Assembly: GCF_000002875.2 (NCBI RefSeq)
Contig: NC_009418.2
Coordinates: 1,476,273-1,540,272 of the forward strand
Length of the DNA stretch: 64,000 nt
Reading direction: 5' to 3'
From: Leishmania infantum JPCM5
Lineage: Eukaryota > Euglenozoa > Kinetoplastea > Trypanosomatida > Trypanosomatidae
Positions 32,001 to 42,096 of the stretch are shown in pieces. Both the position numbers and the translations under genes were made by a program. The stretch's first letter is position 1. Each line of letters starts with the position of its first letter. Under the pieces are notes generated by a model. That model made no database searches. It saw only the letters and a program-made list of their open reading frames with translations, and was not told where the DNA came from.

Positions 32001-35000
32001 AGTGCATCGAGCCGGCGAAAGCATCTCCTGGCGGCAAGCTCTCCAAATCGAAAGACATCAACGACGCCTGCTTCGACTTCTTGAACTTTGTCATGGCGAA
32101 GCAGCTGACGCTTGTGAAGCACTGCTGTGCGCAGATTGTGCACACCATCATGTGGTACATTGAGCTGGCCGACAGCAATGAGGAGATGGATGTCGGCCTC
32201 AACACGCTCGCGACGCTGGTGGACACGGTGAAGATGCCGGCGAAGCGATTTATCATGCCCATCGAGCGCGTGGCGGTGCGCAACGGCTTCCCGCCGCAGT
32301 ACTTCGTGAACCTTGTGCAGAGCGCTGCCGGTGGTGCAAAGATCCGCATGACGACGTCGAACGGCACAGGCCTCAACCCGGACCGCCCCATTACGCTGGT
32401 GTCACACCTGCCGCGTCTGTCACAGGCCGAGTTTGAGCACGAGATGCGTAGCACGCCGCGCTCGGAGAACGTTCTCATCGACGTGCTAGACGTCCGCCAC
32501 CACCAAGGCCAGACCATGATCGACTTCCGCTTTCACCCTGGCACGGACACGGCGGCGTGCTGCAACCTTTTCAGCCGCAAGGCCACCGACAACAAGTCCG
32601 CCATGCGCCGAAATTTGGGCATTCTGCGCGTGGAGCAGACGGAGGAGAGCCCACGGCCGGTCGGGGCGGATGTCATCAAGGCACTGGCGAACTTGCCGGT
32701 GGCGAAGACGAAGAAGCGAGAGCAGTCCTGGGTGTTGTGGCTGCACAACGCTACGGTGACGCTTCTGCGCAATTCTCCGTACGCCGTGTTGCGGGACACC
32801 TGCGCCGTCGCGGACCGCAACACGGAGCTGGCCAAGGATCTTTTTCCCTTCGCCGTGGCTGCCGTGTGCGGGCACCTCGAGACGCCGCTGCGGGCGCAGC
32901 TCATGGACATCTTTGACCGCGCGCTTGCTGCGGCACCTGCCGACGTGAAGCAGGGGCTTTTCTGCTTCGCCGAGTTCATGGAGAGCGAGCGCGATGATGA
33001 CCGCGTGAAGCTTGTAAAGGTGATGCGAGAGAGTGTGTTCAGCGTGGATCGCGAGTCGACCAGTCAGAAATTCGGCATCAACTACGACCAGGACCCGGAA
33101 CGAGGTGTTATTGTGACGAAGCTGGCTCCAAACGGCCTCGGCGCCCGCGCCGGTGTTCCGATCGGGGCGCAGCTGCTCGCTATCAACGATATCCCGGTGC
33201 GTGCGGTCAGCGATATTCGGGGCCTCATTGAGGGACTGACGCACATTGAGCTTTTACTGTCGTACGAGGTGGAAGAGAAGACGAAATCGAAGCCGAAGCC
33301 GCTCATGAACTTGGAGGTTCTGGCGTCGGTCGCCTTCAGTGGGGAGATGCACATCAAGGCCATCTACTTTAACGAGGTGCTCTTCGAGAGTCTCTCCAGC
33401 AAAATCTGCAAAATTACGGACCGCAAGGACAGCCAGATGCGCCGCGTCATGACGATTGCCGAGGATCTAATTCAGTATTACCGGCACTTGAACATGACTA
33501 TGACAGCCAACGGGCTGTTGAAGACACTCACGCGCAAATTTTCCGATGAAATCTTTGCACCGGAGCAGTTCGGCTTCGAGGAGATCGCGTCGTTGGAGCA
33601 GCTGAACTGGTGGAGCGAGGCGCTGCGGCGATACGAGGCGCGCATGGCCAGCTTCGGCGCCCGTTACCTCGAGGTGGCGTCGCTTGTGGGCGTGCTGCGG
33701 TGTGAGCAGGCGCTGGGGCACTCGAGCCGCGTGCAGGAGCTCGCCGAGCAGTACTGGGAACAGCTGCCGGTCGACGCGCAGCGAGAGGTGGCACCGTTCC
33801 GAGCCAAGGCAGCCTTCTGCCTTGGGGCCTGGGACACCTTTGATGCGCTGGCGTTAGACAAGCGCATGCAGAGCTGCTTCGGCGTCGTCGAGCGCTGCGC
33901 CGCACTGTTTCGGGCTGAGTGCCACGACGAGCTCTTGCGGTACACAGACAAGGTGCGCGAGTCGATGCTCGAGTCCTTCGCCGACTCGCTGAACGAGAAC
34001 TACAACCGCGCGTACGAGGGCATGACGCGTCTGCAGCACTTGCGCCATTTCGAAGAACTCGTCTCATTCACCACGGCTTGCGAGGAGCGGCAGGCACTGC
34101 TGAAGCGCGTGTGGCATCGCCGGCTCGTGCAGATGTCCTCCCGGCCGGACGACCTCATGACGGTGCTCTCCATCAACTCCCTTGTGCTCGAGCCGGAGGA
34201 CGACCTGCACTCGTACGTGTATGTAATCCGATGCCTGTGCAAGTCGCAGTGGTTCTCCCACGCGGAGCACCTCCTGCAACGGCTGCTGCGTGAGAACGCC
34301 TCTCTCGAGGTCCTATGCGAGTGCGACCCGGAGCTGATCCACACCTACATCAAGTACGTGTACCTCGCCAAGGACAAGCACGGAGCGTACGTGGAGCTGA
34401 AGAACATCCTGTCCGCCGTCGAGGTCGACCCCGAAGACCCGCGAGCCGAGATGTGGGGACAGTGCTGGCTGCTGCTGGGCGAGTGGACCATGTATCTCTT
34501 CCCCGATTGCGGCGAGGAGGCCATCAAGGAGCTCATGTGCGCCACGGAGTTGGGCCCCAACAGCGCCGCCGCCTTCCATTCGCTCGGCATTCTGCACTGC
34601 GATCTCGCCCGAGACCCGAGCACACAGGGCGAGGTGCAGAACAATCACCTGATCTGCTGCATCAACTCCCTTTTCAAATCCATTCAGCTCTGCAACGACG
34701 TACCGGGCAGCCTCGTGATGCAGGATGTACTACGCATTCTCTCCGTCTGGTTCGCCAACAGCAGCATACGAGAGATCAATGAGGCAGTGCATCACGGCGT
34801 GCAGGTGGTGGCGGACCACGTGTGGCTGAACGTGGTGCCACAGCTCATTGCCCGCATCGGCATAGAGGCCCGCTACGCCCGAGCCATCCTGACCGACCTG
34901 CTCATTCGCGTAGGGTCACAGTACTCCCACGCCCTCATCTACCCTCTCACGGTGGCCGAGAAGTCGCCAGACGCGGTGCGGCGGCACATGGCAGAGCGCG

Positions 35001-36889
35001 TAATCATGGGCATGCGCAACATCCCAGAGAACGACCGCATTGTCAAGGAGGCGTCCTTAGTGAGCAACGAAATGGTGCGCATCGCCATTTTGTGGACAGA
35101 GAAGTGGCACGCGGCGATTCAGCAGGCGGCCTACAAGCCAAACAACACAGCCGCTATCTTCTCCATGTTGCAGCCTCTGTACGCGGAGCTCGACCGCGCC
35201 TCCACCCCAAACGAGCTCAGCTTCAGGTGCAACTTCGGGCAAACGCTGCGCCGCGCCAAGGTGGCCCTGGAGGAGGCAAAGACGGAGGAGGCGTGGGGGT
35301 TCTTGCGGCAGGTGTACGCGCAGCTGCGCCGCGGCGTACTAGAGCGTCGGCTGTACATGAGCGACGTCTCGCCGACGCTGGATGGCATTCAAGACAGTAT
35401 TGTGGCAGTGCCCGGCACCTTTGAGCATGACAAACCCCTCATCACAATTCTCAAGTTCCACAGCCGGGTATACGTGATGCCGTCCAAGCAGAAGCCGCGC
35501 CGCATCGGCCTCGACGCGTCCGATGGCAAAAAGTACCGCTTCTTACTCAAGGGCCACGAGGATATGCGGCAGGATGAGCGCGTCATGCAGTTCATTCGGC
35601 TCATCGATACCATCTTCCAGTCCGATAACGCGGCGAGTGCGATTGGACTGAGCATCCCGCAGTACGCTGTGATTCCGCTCACCGACAACGTCGGCGTCGT
35701 CGGGTGGGTGGAGAACACAGAGACGATCTACAAGATGCTGGAGACGTACAGGCAGGCACACGAGGTTTCCATCTACGAGGAGGTCAACCTCATCATGAAG
35801 AAAGGTGGGCTGGACACAATCGAGGACTACCACCGGCTGCCAAAGCAGCAGCGAAAGGCGCTGCTGAACTACGCGATGGAGAACACGCCAAAGAACGAGC
35901 TGCGCCACATCTTCTGGGATCACAACGACACGTGTGAGCAGTGGCTGAGCTACCGCCAGACTTACGGCCAGACGCTGGCGGCCATGTCTATGGTCGGCTA
36001 CGTGCTCGGCCTCGGTGACCGCCATCTCAACAACCTGATGCTGCAAGGCAACGGGACGGTGGTCCACATCGACTTTGGCGACTGCTTCGAGGTGGCCATG
36101 CATCGCGCCCTCTACGCCGAGGCTGTTCCGTTCCGCCTGACACGTCTGCTTGTGTGCGCTCTCGGCATCACCGGCGTAGATGGTCTTTACCGCATGACAT
36201 GCGAGCTGGCCATGAAAAACCTTCACCGCCACAGCGAGAACCTGCTGTCCATTCTCGAGGCCTTCATCTACGACCCTATCATCAACTGGCGACTCAACAC
36301 GGTCAACGATGTCACGGAGAAGTCCGGGTCCAAGTCGGCGCAGCAGGAGAGCAGCAACGGCGGCACCGCTGCTCTCGCAGGCGAGACGGCTGCGGCGGCC
36401 TGCTTGGGGGTCGACGACGCAGCACAAGCGGAGGCCAAACCTGTTGCGATGCAGCTGTCCAAGTCCGTTTCGAAGCTGGTGCCGCACTCTGCCTTGCCAG
36501 GGGAGAGCCAGATGTTCGAGAATGGTGAGGAGACGCGCAACCAGCAAGGAGACTTGGCTCTAGCACGGGTGCAGGCGAAGCTCACCGGCCAAGATTTTGG
36601 CGTGGTGAACAGTTCCTTCTCTATGATGCGCTCCTCGCGCCGTCTCGAGGCTGGCGGCTCCCAGCCGCAGGGGTCATCGTGGGGCTCGAACAGTCTCGCC
36701 GGCTTCACCGACTCGCCGAAGGACTCGTTCGCAGCGCCGCTCCTCACCACCTACCTCTCCCTCCGTGTGTTGAACGGGGGTGCGGAGAGCCTCGACGTGC
36801 CGCACCAGGTCGACCGCCTCATTCAAGAGGCGACGAGCCTCGACAACTTGTCCGACGCGTTTCTCACCGGCTGGGCACCCTTCTGGTAG
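29003..36889 (+). CDS. TOR3: TOR3 / TOR-like 1 protein kinase with PDZ domain
   Basis: A 2,628-residue PI3K-related kinase. Residues 1-1300 are helical HEAT-type repeats. A PDZ domain follows at about 1357-1424 (RGVIVTKLAPNGLGARAGVP...IGAQLLAINDIPV), then a FAT domain at about 1550-2060, the kinase domain with Lys2183 (FLLKGHEDMRQDERVMQ), the catalytic loop GDRHLNN (D2339, N2344) and IDFGD (D2357), a Ser/Ala/Gln-rich spacer at about 2435-2580, and a FATC tail ending TGWAPFW. All catalytic residues are present. The PDZ insertion is the known hallmark of kinetoplastid TOR-like 1 / Leishmania TOR3, which is reported to be needed for acidocalcisome formation and polyphosphate control. This separates it from TOR1, TOR2 and ATM/ATR-type kinases. 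The ATG at 29003 is the first in frame and follows a good splice acceptor. The mTOR-style FRB segment is not obvious by eye. Confidence 0.95.
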   Translation: MAETLAPNDVGGISVTKLFSSDSTAALGQQLSSIFSNLNSTPNDRQQRAEECLSALTDTLFLHENELGANESLHERIIALIDGTFCTSVDKGCSSFRVVFDVKWKDQHEKRNRCFVLLLSRAFKCTTPEDCLKVIQCLGEVLEDNIRTTTDLLADNVEPLLRDLFAADVHRRTVACEVLAKIVSTTTFIIKRNPTLLELLTSSCAPLVTLKDAMETRNLWHRTALIRLTSALVENCYEVTPAVAKDVADLVFRYMRAAEDESQLVGVLSALIHVAVTPAFVSAPWDLPQLVRFLCETDWSVYAVATRVAAVAAINKVAFFFCQEEKACYEALRTRSLEFISLDDAVEVVTEGLELIKEMEVLERELHLGTAVVNALCACIQRLPHVPIIYELLELIRERYGDLEVKPIYSLLEGYLDTKQELLNFGKVNALLRFAGPRIRLDDPRLAQLRINVGANQPIPVILHSLPLLTTLQRTEQLHEVLEILSHDDRGVRRVAVSTALELCEIMMERNKFRNATPKGGVQRMQWLDEEVSNAVERVLDVAVADRDPEIRLWALQHLTVPFFPYLCLCDNLDAIFMARNDNDKATRDQALTLLCQLLPYHPTVVQPQLQRAQEYMLHDVATMDASVSFAVCKAGLLKMCVDHEALLIEKSTVEAIVLRRLEAQPFISRSLSIALLQLIRSILERTASQHHSDFHSFLRPLLLIVNGGDSCTRRREALETLTAFISHITKTDISGLSEVYRAVARIIRRETEEEESVTIAAMKVLSSIGAVTPVKMRHVFRMVESDEMEEEEEVVTPALAHCKPRLRISTDMPERYPSTVLYYLVRSLQLALDPKQQVDTLVAVRTMLHDVEGKVKLNLLTQLLPQLQTWLRDPERAFLYETVLGLMNDLAILLCQFKESVAPSVGHELLRSVQAFCLLPQASQKPFSAYVVQLLDSLAKGIPAQEMRDNRWAIEFIHQRLSQNKNDLDLVHRVVKSLESFIAVMHEKELQMILPHVLQCIEPAKASPGGKLSKSKDINDACFDFLNFVMAKQLTLVKHCCAQIVHTIMWYIELADSNEEMDVGLNTLATLVDTVKMPAKRFIMPIERVAVRNGFPPQYFVNLVQSAAGGAKIRMTTSNGTGLNPDRPITLVSHLPRLSQAEFEHEMRSTPRSENVLIDVLDVRHHQGQTMIDFRFHPGTDTAACCNLFSRKATDNKSAMRRNLGILRVEQTEESPRPVGADVIKALANLPVAKTKKREQSWVLWLHNATVTLLRNSPYAVLRDTCAVADRNTELAKDLFPFAVAAVCGHLETPLRAQLMDIFDRALAAAPADVKQGLFCFAEFMESERDDDRVKLVKVMRESVFSVDRESTSQKFGINYDQDPERGVIVTKLAPNGLGARAGVPIGAQLLAINDIPVRAVSDIRGLIEGLTHIELLLSYEVEEKTKSKPKPLMNLEVLASVAFSGEMHIKAIYFNEVLFESLSSKICKITDRKDSQMRRVMTIAEDLIQYYRHLNMTMTANGLLKTLTRKFSDEIFAPEQFGFEEIASLEQLNWWSEALRRYEARMASFGARYLEVASLVGVLRCEQALGHSSRVQELAEQYWEQLPVDAQREVAPFRAKAAFCLGAWDTFDALALDKRMQSCFGVVERCAALFRAECHDELLRYTDKVRESMLESFADSLNENYNRAYEGMTRLQHLRHFEELVSFTTACEERQALLKRVWHRRLVQMSSRPDDLMTVLSINSLVLEPEDDLHSYVYVIRCLCKSQWFSHAEHLLQRLLRENASLEVLCECDPELIHTYIKYVYLAKDKHGAYVELKNILSAVEVDPEDPRAEMWGQCWLLLGEWTMYLFPDCGEEAIKELMCATELGPNSAAAFHSLGILHCDLARDPSTQGEVQNNHLICCINSLFKSIQLCNDVPGSLVMQDVLRILSVWFANSSIREINEAVHHGVQVVADHVWLNVVPQLIARIGIEARYARAILTDLLIRVGSQYSHALIYPLTVAEKSPDAVRRHMAERVIMGMRNIPENDRIVKEASLVSNEMVRIAILWTEKWHAAIQQAAYKPNNTAAIFSMLQPLYAELDRASTPNELSFRCNFGQTLRRAKVALEEAKTEEAWGFLRQVYAQLRRGVLERRLYMSDVSPTLDGIQDSIVAVPGTFEHDKPLITILKFHSRVYVMPSKQKPRRIGLDASDGKKYRFLLKGHEDMRQDERVMQFIRLIDTIFQSDNAASAIGLSIPQYAVIPLTDNVGVVGWVENTETIYKMLETYRQAHEVSIYEEVNLIMKKGGLDTIEDYHRLPKQQRKALLNYAMENTPKNELRHIFWDHNDTCEQWLSYRQTYGQTLAAMSMVGYVLGLGDRHLNNLMLQGNGTVVHIDFGDCFEVAMHRALYAEAVPFRLTRLLVCALGITGVDGLYRMTCELAMKNLHRHSENLLSILEAFIYDPIINWRLNTVNDVTEKSGSKSAQQESSNGGTAALAGETAAAACLGVDDAAQAEAKPVAMQLSKSVSKLVPHSALPGESQMFENGEETRNQQGDLALARVQAKLTGQDFGVVNSSFSMMRSSRRLEAGGSQPQGSSWGSNSLAGFTDSPKDSFAAPLLTTYLSLRVLNGGAESLDVPHQVDRLIQEATSLDNLSDAFLTGWAPFW

Positions 36890-38315
36890 AGGATCGGCAG
36901 CGCACATGCTTTTTGGAGAGGTTCTTCAAGCCCAGCACACACAACAATCGTGGATCAGCCGCGGCATCCCCTTGACATGCAGCGAAGGTGAACACGTAGA
37001 GGCTCGCTGTACTCATGACTGCAGCTTACGGGCTGCAGCTTCGGCGTCCCTCAGGGTGGTGGGCGCCTTCATTTTGCTGCACCCGTCCCCCTGCGGCCTT
37101 CGTGATGCTGTGCAGCTGTGGCTCCTCAATTCATCGCAGTCCTCACTTATTTCTTGCTGTCGTTTTCAGCCTTCTTCGTTTGCCGTTTCCCTACCGCTTT
37201 ATGCTGCGACGGCAGCCGTTTCACGGGCGAGGGCATCGCCCACCTCGGGAGCGCGTACGAGGCGCATGAAGTCTCTCCTGTTTCCCTCTTGCCTCCTGTC
37301 TCTTTCTCTCTCGCACCCGTTCGCTTGGTCTGTGTGCGAACCTTTCCCGTTGTACTCTAGTAGTAAATCGACGCCTGAGAAACGAGAAAGGAGATCACTG
37401 CCGCCTCGAATGCCGGCGCATATTTACAACGTCTTGGCTGTGCGTCGCAGCGCTGCGGCGCATCGTGGTTGCCCTTCCCGAGATGAGGATGCTTCGTCTC
37501 GAGTCAAGCAGCTCTTCACGTCCCTGACATGCGAACCGCACGCATGCTAGTAGGAGAGTCGTCTTCTGGGGAGCTCACTTTTAGGGTAGTGCATACTCGG
37601 ATCGGATAGGGACGGAGACTGTGCAGACGCAGCGCCGCAACATTTCCCCGAGCCTGTCCTACCCACCCACTGCCCATTAGCGAGCTTTCTTTGTCTACGC
37701 CATGGTGCGCCCTACACGCGCACCCTCGTATGTCGGGGCCCTTCACTGGCGGCCTTGATGCGCTGTCTTGTTCTTCGTCCCTTGACGCGCCGCACCCGGC
37801 ACTTGCTTTGCGCAACGCATCCCTGCGTCTCTGCGTCCAACACGTTTAGCTTCCTCCTTCCCTCGCCCTCTCTTCGCCCCTATCGTCGCGGCTCATCGGT
37901 GCCGCTCGTGCTCTGTTCTCTTTTCAACAGGCGCGAAAAAGTTTCCGTGTGCGCACGAACGAAAAAAAAAAACCAAAGACTTACACGCTCACGAGACCAG
38001 TACCACAGTGCGGTACCCCAGCCCCTCCTGCCCCGCACCGATAGCGCGCCCATGGGCAGCAGCTGATCTCTCCGAGAAGACAACCGCCCAAGCGGTGTCA
38101 CGGTCGCCCCTCTTTTTTGTCTTGCGTGCGCGTCCCCCGCTCTCTACCGCCCCACCGCACCTTCCCTGTCGCGGGCGGCGTCCCCTGCGTCTTCATCAAG
38201 CAGTTTTTCCCCTCCTCGGTGGCCCCTCTGCAGCCGCGCCTCTTCCTACATTCCTTTAAAAAAAAGCCCCCCCCCTCTCTCTCCCTTCCCGCGAACACGG
38301 CGGTGCCGTCGGAGC
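36890..38315 (+). other. Intergenic region downstream of TOR3
   Basis: No gene is seen. It includes T/C-rich UTR sequence, an A run near 37963-37973 and an A-run/C-run pair at about 38257-38275. Confidence 0.5.
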
Positions 38316-39617
38316 ACAAATACGTTTGCTGCCAGATGCCAGGGCCTCCCGGTGCACAGCAAGCGCAAGGCCACCTGCTCGGCGTGCCTGGCGACTGGAG
38401 CCAGCGCTTCCGGGGCGACTTTGGCTGCGCGTAAGGCTCTGTCGTGGGTCGGGTGCGCGAACGGGCTGAACAAGGTGGCCGACTCGTGCGCTGAAAACTG
38501 TCCGGCGCTCCGCAACGTTGGCGGACCAGCGAAAAAGATGGAGAGAATGCTCCTCACTGTGCACAGCACACCGGGAGATGATGCCTGCGAGCCTTTTTTG
38601 TTGCGCGCGCGTTCCGAGTTGGCGTGACTTGCGCGTTTCGTTCAAACCTTTCGAACGCACCGCCAGCGATCGACGGCGTCGTCGATGTGATGCTACTAAA
38701 TCGGAAGCCGCACCACATCTTGCTGGCCATGGATGCCACGATGGCGCCTACGGAGGTGCTGGGCGCTCTCAAGGCTATCGTGGAGGATATGAAAGATGCT
38801 AAGACGACGGTGCTGCATGTGGGCTGTCCTGTGTGATCGTTTTGAATGAAGTTAGGCGACGCAGGCCCTCGTTGAGGACGCCTGTATCCCCTGGGCGTGC
38901 TTTGTGAGCAGTTCCGCCAAGGTGTTCAGAAGTACGGCGATAGGGGGACCACTCATGCCCGTTTGCCAGGCGGTGGAGGAGGCAGAAGTTGGCGTGAGTT
39001 TTGCGCAGCGTTCCCTGGCTGCGGCTCCGGGGGTCGTCTTGTGCAAAAATGGGCAGTCGAGATCGTGCCGACACTCAGCCCTTCGTGCGCACCGTGGGGG
39101 AGGGGGGAGCAGGAGGAGTAGGAGGGTGGGTGGGGGACGGAGTTCTCTCCGCGTTGCATGAGATGTGCGGTGGCGGCGGTGCGTGCAATCGCGAAGAGAC
39201 GCTGCGCTCACTCGACGGCAAAGACGTTGGGAAAACCCGCCGGCGTTTCCTGCAGGGGAGGGCGACACATTCTCGCAGAGGCACTTCTGGGATAAGGTGC
39301 AGATCGGCTTGACGGAGAACGGCATCTTTGCGATCGACCAGGGGTGTGCGCAGCCGCGCCAGAACCGGGTTGGTATTGCCCAAGGGCGGTCTTGTGTGCG
39401 TGCATGTGGGGCTCGGCCGGCTAAGTGCTACCCGCTGCGTTCGAGGGGCACGTGTCGGAGCCGCGGCGCCGAGTTGTTCTCATATGAGGCGGATGACGCC
39501 GTTGCGATGACGGTGCAGGGGCTCTTCTCCTTCCTGCAGCCGTGGGCCGCATCCACACGTCCTCTTGGTGGGCAGCAATGGCGACGTGGCGAAACGTGTA
39601 GTTCTCGCAGGTGGTAG
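38316..39617 (+). pseudogene. Frame-broken coding remnant, family unknown
   Basis: Protein-like segments appear in successive different frames with stops or shifts between them. One frame (38316-38625) reads like an enzyme N-terminus rich in Ala, Cys and Lys and ends ARSELA-stop. A second (38624-38836) contains VVDVMLLNRKPHHILLAMD and LGALKAIVEDMKDAKTTVL. A third (about 38885-39060) reads ...SSSAKVFRSTAIGGPLMPVC. A fourth (39165-39617) contains FSQRHFWDKVQIGLTENGIF and ELFSYEADDAVAMTVQGLF; an overlapping frame near 39370 offers GGLVCVHVGLGRLSAT. The segments lack the low-complexity look of the surrounding UTR. I do not recognise the family. Assembly errors in a live gene are the alternative. 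Traces may continue to about 39720. Confidence 0.5.
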
Positions 39618-41283
39618 GAGAGCTGCATGGACATCGCGTCATGCAACTGGTGCGCAGTGATGAAAGGTATGCGGAGCGGCAACGAGGCTGCGATTCCGGT
39701 GATGCCAGTCCCCTCGTGTGACAGCGCCGGCTCTGCGCGAGCGTCACGTATTAGCGAAGAAACTGGTGTTTGTGGTGACAAGGGCTTCCCGGGAGCTGCC
39801 GTGGAGCACATGAGTGAGCTGGTACACTCCGAAAGCTCTGGTGCACAGTTGCGTCGTGCCAGTCCGCCTGCATGTTTTTTTCTTGTATTGAGAAAATTGC
39901 GGTTGGCTGCGACGACGCTTCTGTGTGTGCTGGCGGTCGCGTAGCCGTACAAGGGGCCTGTCTATGCCCGTGTGCGTGCGTCTGATAAAAAGCAAGATGG
40001 CGGTGGGGACGGCGTGGCACGAGTACCGGCAGAATTCGCACGCCCCGTATTTGGCGATGTGCGAAGCAAAGTGGTGTTGTCTCTTGTGCTCGTGGTCACG
40101 TTGTTCTTCTCCATCCACTTTTTCCCTTGACGGACGGAGGGGGAGGGGAGGGAAGTCCAGTGGCCTCGTCTCTTCCTTCACTGCCGTTTGTTTGCCACTG
40201 GGCTACGAGACCGTCTTTTTCATGTTTTTTTTTTTTTAACTGCGCTACGGTCTCTGTGTGCATTTGTGGAAGGAGGAAGGAGGGGCTTTAGAGCCACCGA
40301 CACCGTCTCGATCCTTCTGTACTCGGGCCATGCTGATGCGGCTGTCCTCTCTCCGCTGACCCTGGTAATTCGTTTTGTTCCTCTTTCGCTTTTCTGATGG
40401 AACGGCCCACGCTGGTGTCCCGACTTCCCCGTTACCTTTTCTCGCGCAGCGTAGTGATATGGACAAAGAGAGTGGCGAGAGACACACCGCGATGAAACCC
40501 GTGCGCAGCTATACGGGGATATTGGAACGAAAAGAAAAAAAGCGAAGCGGAGGGGTCCGCCGAGCCCCGATAAGGAAGGCACGCCTCTTGTGGCATCACT
40601 GGCGGCGCATCGGCACTCGAAGTGTCGTCAAGGGACCACTCGGTTGGAGCACTGCCAGTGCAAGTCTCCGCGGTCAGGCTCACAGAGTCTTGCCTATGCG
40701 GACGGCTGGTGCGGAGGGGAGGTGTTGTAGATGCACCCCCGTCACCTGCCGACCCCTCCGACTCCACCACGGAGTCGCTGATCGCTGCTGTTGGCGGATG
40801 CCGGCTCGATAGTCATTCACGAATCGAGCGATCGTGGTGGTTTTCGCTGTTCTTTTCATTTTTCACTTCCCCTCTCCACTCGCTCGACACACTCCGGCCT
40901 TCACCTCTTGTCACCCCTCCTTCTCCTCGTGCACTAGATGTTACCTATTACGTTCATAGACGTGTGTGGACAACGGACCGCGCCTTCTCCCAGTCACTAC
41001 GTGACCACCCTCACCGCCACAGCAGCGACCTCAGCATTGATTACGATAGAGACGTGCAGCTACGACTTGCTGCACACCTGAGCTACAGCCAGACATATAC
41101 GCCATCCAGCACTATCCTCGCGGGGTACCCCCCCTCCCCCTCCCCCCGGTTCACCTCTGCTCCTCGGCCGCTGCCCCTTCTGCGCCGCTGCCCCTTGCCC
41201 CCCCCCTCTCCTCCTCTACCGAGTCCTCGCACCATCTTCCTTTTTGTTTTATGTGTGTCTTCGCGCTCGGCTCTCTTCTTTTG
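39618..41283 (+). other. Intergenic region
   Basis: No supported gene. The first 100 bases may still belong to the decayed gene upstream. T runs lie near 40224-40238, and the last 150 bases are C/T-rich. Confidence 0.45.
41191..41223 (+). promoter_or_regulatory. Candidate trans-splice acceptor for the PG-rich repeat gene
   Basis: A nearly pure C/T tract ends CTCTACCGAG with AG at 41222-41223. The ATGs at 41251 and 41284 follow closely. Confidence 0.4.
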
Positions 41284-42096
41284 ATGTCTGCGGCTCAGGT
41301 TCGACGTAGCGACGGTGCGTGGGAAGTGCCCTCGCCTGACACTTCACGTGACTCCCAGCCGCTTCGACTTGCATACGGTGCGGGTGGCGTCGCCACGAGA
41401 TGCACTTCGACACATGCAAAGAACGAAATTCAGCCCCACCTAGACGCAATTCACCGAGAGTTGGTGGAACTGAAGCATCGTCGTGAGCGGCTGGAAGCGC
41501 AGCGAAAGGAGCTGCTCGAGGGAAGGCGCGAGCACGCGGAAGGTCAGCGGACAGGATGCGTTTCGGGCAGCGTGTCGACGCATGCGGGGGTAGCGAGGTC
41601 GCACTCAACTTCGGGTCTTACCTTCGCGCACCCATGCAGCGAGATGGATTCGCTCACCGCCTGCTCCGGATTGCACGCAGCGCATGAACGCCATTCTAAA
41701 AGTGTCTATCAAGACTCATTTGTGCTTGCCAACATGAAGCCCATTCCATCCGAAAAGGAGCGGCGACGTCTTTTGAAGGCAACACCACACCTTGCCGTCA
41801 AGAACGCACTGCGCACGGCGGCCCAGCACGACAGCACGCTGCTCATGGGATCTTTTTTGCTTGAAGACAACCCGCACACGTGCACCTTTGCGCGAGAACG
41901 TCGCTTCCGTCCGCTGCTTGGCCAAAAAGGAAAGTACTTCCTCAGTGCGGACGTTGCCGTGGACCAGTGTATGAACCGCAGCCACGCAAACGCGACGAAA
42001 TCGCTGAGTGCATTGGGTAGCGCTAGCCAAACGCCCGGCCCAGGTGCCTACACGCCACGATACAGCAAGCTTTCGCGTCCACCACGCTCTTCCTAG
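41284..42096 (+). CDS. Coiled-coil protein with a C-terminal STPGR/SHIPPO motif, putative cytoskeletal
   Basis: The product is 270 residues from the ATG at 41284; an in-frame ATG at 41251 would add 11 hydrophobic residues (MCVFALGSLLL) that look like translated UTR. A short charged helix (about residues 50-85, with HRELVELKHRRERLEAQRKE) suggests a coiled coil. The C-terminus has the motif TPGPGAYTPRYSKL, one sperm-tail PG-rich repeat. Proteins with this repeat are often axonemal or attached to microtubules, and trypanosomatids have several in the flagellum or subpellicular cytoskeleton. Only one clear repeat is present, so the role is inference. No transmembrane segment or catalytic motif is seen. 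Confidence 0.75.
   Translation: MSAAQVRRSDGAWEVPSPDTSRDSQPLRLAYGAGGVATRCTSTHAKNEIQPHLDAIHRELVELKHRRERLEAQRKELLEGRREHAEGQRTGCVSGSVSTHAGVARSHSTSGLTFAHPCSEMDSLTACSGLHAAHERHSKSVYQDSFVLANMKPIPSEKERRRLLKATPHLAVKNALRTAAQHDSTLLMGSFLLEDNPHTCTFARERRFRPLLGQKGKYFLSADVAVDQCMNRSHANATKSLSALGSASQTPGPGAYTPRYSKLSRPPRSS

Noticed and set aside
41251..41283. Upstream ATG extending the PG-repeat protein by 11 residues
   Set aside because: The extension is hydrophobic and UTR-like; the ATG at 41284 gives a more ordinary cytosolic N-terminus, though the longer form cannot be excluded.
40622..41284. 220-codon open frame before the PG-repeat gene
   Set aside because: Ser/Pro/Arg-rich, no conserved motif, and it runs through the candidate splice acceptor of the next gene.
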